From Chloroflexota bacterium (GTDB lineage: Bacteria; Chloroflexota; Dehalococcoidia; Lucifugimonadales; UBA3495), in assembly GCA_009840135.1 (NCBI GenBank), contig VXOH01000138.1, forward strand, positions 1-43,682: a DNA stretch of 43,682 nucleotides, in the 5' to 3' direction. Below the pieces are notes generated by a model, which was not told where the DNA came from, searched no databases, and worked only from the letters and a program-made list of their open reading frames with translations. Within the stretch, counting starts at the first letter, position 1. Every line of letters starts with the position of its first letter. Position numbers and translations under genes: made by a program. This document shows positions 41,274-43,682 of the stretch, piece by piece.

Positions 41274-43223
41274 CTAATCCTCCAGCGCGCTAACCTGATC
41301 TTCGTAGTTGCCATCGTGGGAGTACAGGTGGGAATCATCCGCCAGGTAGTCCCACTGGTGTTCTTCGTAGCGGTAGTGTTCCGTGGCGCCCAGGAAGGTA
41401 CGACGGAAAGCGTCCTCGAAGGTACCATGAATCTGAAAGGCAGCGAATGCCACTACCGCTACCATGGCCGCCAGGACGACGGTGACCAGCGGCGCGAACA
41501 CTCCTCCCAGCAAAAACAATCGGATCCCCAGGGGAATGAACCAAATCATCGGCAGCAACATGAGAATGATGACCAGGCTGTTCCGCATCACCCTTTTCAG
41601 GTTCTGCCTGGTCACGTTCTCCGGGGCCCTCCGCCAGGGGGGCAAGAAAACGCCCAGCAATTCTTCGGTCAGTTCATTGAGGTGCCTCCAGATTACTACA
41701 ACGGACGGAATGCACAGAGCCAGCACCACCGCTCCGATTATCAGGTCCGGGACCGCAACGGTCAGACCCGCCCATGCGGACAACTGCTGCCCAAACTCTA
41801 GGCCTATTGCCCCCAGGCCGAGTATGACAATGATAATTCCCAGGTTCAGCATTATTCCCTGAACCAGGTGCCTCACGTCCGCCGCCAAGCGATTTCCCAG
41901 TACAAAACTGCGCTTGGATGAAGTCAGCCACAGGGACACTACCGCACTGAAATGGCGCAGCCAGCGGGGCGAGGCCCTCTCAATAAAGTTGGCCAGCGCG
42001 TCGGACGACCTGAAAATGAAGGGGTACATCAATGCAGTGATGGCCGTGGCCACCGTCAGCGCGGGACTGAAATACGACCCTACCGTTCCGTGGTCCACCC
42101 CCGTTTTGGCCATTGCCAGGGAAAACTCGCCCAGCTGAGGCATTCCTGTCCCAACCTGCAGAGAAGTTCGACCGTCATGGCCCGCCAGCAGGGTGCCGAC
42201 GGTGTCCGCCAGGATCTTGCCTCCTACGAATACCAGGGATATGACAAGGGCTGGAACCAGATAGTCTCCAATGGTGAAAATGTCCATCAGCATGCCCAGG
42301 GACACAAAAAAGAGGGCGGCGAACATATCCCTCAGAGGGTTCATCAACCTGCTTATTTGTTCGTGATGCTCCGTATCTCCGAGAATCATGCCGATAAGGA
42401 AAGCCCCGGCAGCGGCGGACAATCCCAGTTGATGGGCAGCCAGGGCCAGTCCGAAACAAAGGGTCAAGCTGGCAATCAGTACCATCTCTTCCGACTCGAA
42501 ACGGTCAATATAGGTCATCAGCCGGGGCGCCAGCAGGGCGCCTATGGTCAACACCGCCACGGCGAAGATTGACAGCCTTACGGCCAGGGTACCGATGTCG
42601 GCCAGGCTGGCGCCCTCCGTGGTGGCCACGCCGGCCAGCACCGTCAACAGGATGACCGCCACAAAGTCTTCCACCAGCAATATGCCCACGATGAGCTGGC
42701 CCCGCGTTTCAAACAGGCTGCCGGTGTCGCGGAGCATCTTGATGAGGATAGCGGAGCTGCTGATGGACAGCGCCGCGCCCAGAAATATACGCTCCGTCTG
42801 AGTCCAGCCGAGCCAGTGGGCCAGTTCGTAGCCCAGGACGAACATGGTGGCCATCTCAACCAGGCCGATGACAACTATCTTGAAACCCAGTTGGCGGATT
42901 CGTTGCCAGCCAATCTCCAGGCCGATGCCAAACAGGAGCAGCACCAGGCCCAGTTCCGCCAGCACGCGAATGGTCTGCAAATTCTGGACCGGACCCTGGA
43001 CGCTTTCCAATGGACCCGAGGTAATGGCGTTGAGGGTAAAAGGGCCGACGATTACGCCGGCCAGGAGGTAGCCCAGAACCGGCGGCAGGTTGATGCGCCG
43101 GAATAGCACCAGGGCGATTCCGGCCACAGCCATTGTGACGGCAAAATCTTGAATCAGCGCGATGCTTTCATCGGTGCTGGCTAGGGGGAAGGAAAGAAGA
43201 ACGTCTATCTCGGAATCACCCAA
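41274..43223 (-). CDS. CPA2-type cation/proton antiporter
   Basis: This membrane protein of about 649 aa has a CPA2 (KefB-like) core: NLPPVLGYLLAGVIVGPF, LGLVLLLFGIGLEIGWQRI, ISSSAILIKML, GILLVEDFVAVILL with the conserved Glu-Asp pair, and FFVSLGMLMDIFTIGDYL. A C-terminal region with about four more helices and a charged cytosolic tail (HQWDYLADDSHLYSHDGNYED) follows. No TrkA-N domain is present. It exchanges sodium or potassium for protons. Start is uncertain: GTG at 43286 gives a longer chain, but a TATAAT on the minus strand at 43243-43248 would place the transcript start inside it, favouring the TTG at 43223. Confidence 0.87.
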   Translation of the reverse strand: MGDSEIDVLLSFPLASTDESIALIQDFAVTMAVAGIALVLFRRINLPPVLGYLLAGVIVGPFTLNAITSGPLESVQGPVQNLQTIRVLAELGLVLLLFGIGLEIGWQRIRQLGFKIVVIGLVEMATMFVLGYELAHWLGWTQTERIFLGAALSISSSAILIKMLRDTGSLFETRGQLIVGILLVEDFVAVILLTVLAGVATTEGASLADIGTLAVRLSIFAVAVLTIGALLAPRLMTYIDRFESEEMVLIASLTLCFGLALAAHQLGLSAAAGAFLIGMILGDTEHHEQISRLMNPLRDMFAALFFVSLGMLMDIFTIGDYLVPALVISLVFVGGKILADTVGTLLAGHDGRTSLQVGTGMPQLGEFSLAMAKTGVDHGTVGSYFSPALTVATAITALMYPFIFRSSDALANFIERASPRWLRHFSAVVSLWLTSSKRSFVLGNRLAADVRHLVQGIMLNLGIIIVILGLGAIGLEFGQQLSAWAGLTVAVPDLIIGAVVLALCIPSVVVIWRHLNELTEELLGVFLPPWRRAPENVTRQNLKRVMRNSLVIILMLLPMIWFIPLGIRLFLLGGVFAPLVTVVLAAMVAVVAFAAFQIHGTFEDAFRRTFLGATEHYRYEEHQWDYLADDSHLYSHDGNYEDQVSALED

Positions 43224-43242
43224 AGGAGGTTGATGTTCTTCG

Positions 43243-43248
43243 ATTATA
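43243..43248 (-). promoter_or_regulatory. -10 element upstream of the antiporter
   Basis: TATAAT on the minus strand, preceded directly by TTTCTG. A transcript start is expected near 43236. A good -35 element is not visible at the standard distance. Confidence 0.45.
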
Positions 43249-43467
43249 CAGAAATCGCAAGATTGATTGGCCTTGCGCCAAGTCACCGGTTACCACCGGA
43301 ATATACCGGACATTCAAAAGGCAGGGAGGCGTCCCGTCGGCCCGGAACTATTGGCGGAAAGCATTGGGTTCAACTCCAGCAAATGTTGGTCAGCTCGTCC
43401 TGGCCTTCAAACAAGGTGCCAGTGAATTGCAGCAACGTTCCGTTTTGGGTGGTCTGGGGCCCATTTG

Positions 43468-43494
43468 TAGGGGCAGACCTATGTGTCTGCCCTG
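43468..43494 (+). repeat. Short hairpin repeat, GTAGGGGC family, copy 5
   Basis: GTAGGGGCAGACCTATGTGT then CTGCCCTG, an imperfect palindrome with stem GGGCAGAC/GTCTGCCC. It matches the copy near position 137 in stem sequence, in the opposite orientation. Confidence 0.85.
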
Positions 43495-43548
43495 GTCTCA
43501 CCCACAAAACCACCTGGACTGGAACGCTACCGTGAATTGTCGGCCTTG

Positions 43549-43577
43549 TTGATTGCCGGCTCTCCCCTTGCTATAAT
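43549..43577 (+). promoter_or_regulatory. Sigma-70-type promoter of the tRNA gene
   Basis: TTGATT at 43549-43554 and TATAAT at 43572-43577, separated by 17 bases. The expected start, near 43584, lies about 27 bases before the tRNA. Confidence 0.75.
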
Positions 43578-43610
43578 CGTTGGGCCGATTCAAGAATCGG
43601 TCCCCCCAGT

Positions 43611-43682
43611 GGGCCTGTAGCTCAGGTGGTTAGAGCGCGGTCCTGATAAGACCGAGGTCGTTGGTTCGAGTCCATCCAGGCC
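43611..43682 (+). tRNA. tRNA-Ile (anticodon GAT), 3' end cut by the window
   Basis: The acceptor arm GGGCCTG pairs with CAGGCC at the window end, lacking only the last pair and the 3' tail. The D arm is GCTC/GAGC. The anticodon arm is CGGTC-CTGATAA-GACCG, giving anticodon GAT for isoleucine. The T arm GTTGG/CCATC around TTCGAGT has one mismatched pair. Confidence 0.95.

Larger units (their letters stand above)
43224..43548. other. Intergenic region between the antiporter and the tRNA
   Basis: It contains the likely antiporter -10 element and one hairpin repeat (43468-43494). A 101-codon + strand frame from about 43230 runs through the repeat and is not accepted as a gene. Confidence 0.55.

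Noticed and set aside
41274-43223. Antiporter as a KefB/KefC with TrkA-N regulatory domain
   Set aside because: The C-terminal part is made of extra hydrophobic helices and a charged tail, with no Rossmann GxGxxG nucleotide motif.
43230-43535. 101-codon + strand frame before the tRNA
   Set aside because: It has a good-looking GGAGG before its ATG, but it runs antisense into the antiporter promoter region and through a hairpin repeat, and its protein has no recognisable features.

Overview
The window is a GC-rich bacterial segment whose gene mix suggests an uncultured Chloroflexota of the SAR202/Dehalococcoidia type. Two luciferase-like flavin oxidoreductases, a CaiB-type CoA transferase, an acyl-CoA-dehydrogenase-like oxygenase, short-chain dehydrogenases and a zinc alcohol dehydrogenase are scattered among short palindromic intergenic repeats. 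The leucine-rich-repeat and collagen-like surface proteins would also fit a host-associated member of the group. The taxonomic call is inference; there is no rRNA gene here.

Region 1 (about 0.25-10.4 kb, + strand) is a tightly overlapping defence operon. It encodes a cytosine-5 DNA methyltransferase fused to a DNA glycosylase, a MORC/MutL-type GHKL ATPase, a Z1-domain helicase-like ATPase, a PD-(D/E)XK nuclease (DUF4420 type) and an AIPR protein, followed by an HNH-like protein. The set matches known MORC-containing restriction-modification systems. The usual Vsr repair enzyme is absent from the window, and the fused glycosylase resembles the thymine-DNA mismatch glycosylase MIG, including the tyrosine at the active-site position. 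The methyltransferase may therefore carry its own repair of deaminated 5-methylcytosine.

Region 2 (10.4-17.6 kb) is a patchwork. It holds a VOC protein, a secreted protein divergent from a membrane-anchored XRE regulator, a methyltransferase, a DUF1801 protein, a HEPN-like protein beside a Phd-type antitoxin, and an aberrant short-chain dehydrogenase, with several copies of a roughly 75-bp intergenic repeat.

Region 3 (17.6-26.5 kb) contains a luciferase-like oxidoreductase, a lipoprotein with a 25-triplet collagen stalk and three Cache-like domains, a single-domain voltage-gated cation channel with a calcium-channel-like filter, and an acyl-CoA-dehydrogenase-like monooxygenase. It continues with a DUF1538-DUF1538-PII-CBS operon and an unusual A-type iron-sulfur carrier followed by a clear terminator.

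Region 4 (26.6-40 kb) is mostly metabolic: SDR, methyltransferase (apparently leaderless), DCC protein, UMF1-type transporter, HicB-like protein, luciferase-like oxidoreductase, CoA transferase, zinc alcohol dehydrogenase and a TPR protein. It also holds a very large leucine-rich-repeat lipoprotein broken by one frameshift and one in-frame TGA.

Region 5 (40-43.7 kb, mainly - strand) has a cobalamin-type substrate-binding protein interrupted by an in-frame UGA at a conserved cysteine. A SECIS-like hairpin follows, making it a candidate selenoprotein with a CxxU motif. A CPA2 cation/proton antiporter and a tRNA-Ile(GAT) cut by the window edge complete the region.

The strongest leads are the methyltransferase-glycosylase fusion, the candidate selenoprotein, the calcium-type channel filter and the collagen/Cache lipoprotein.
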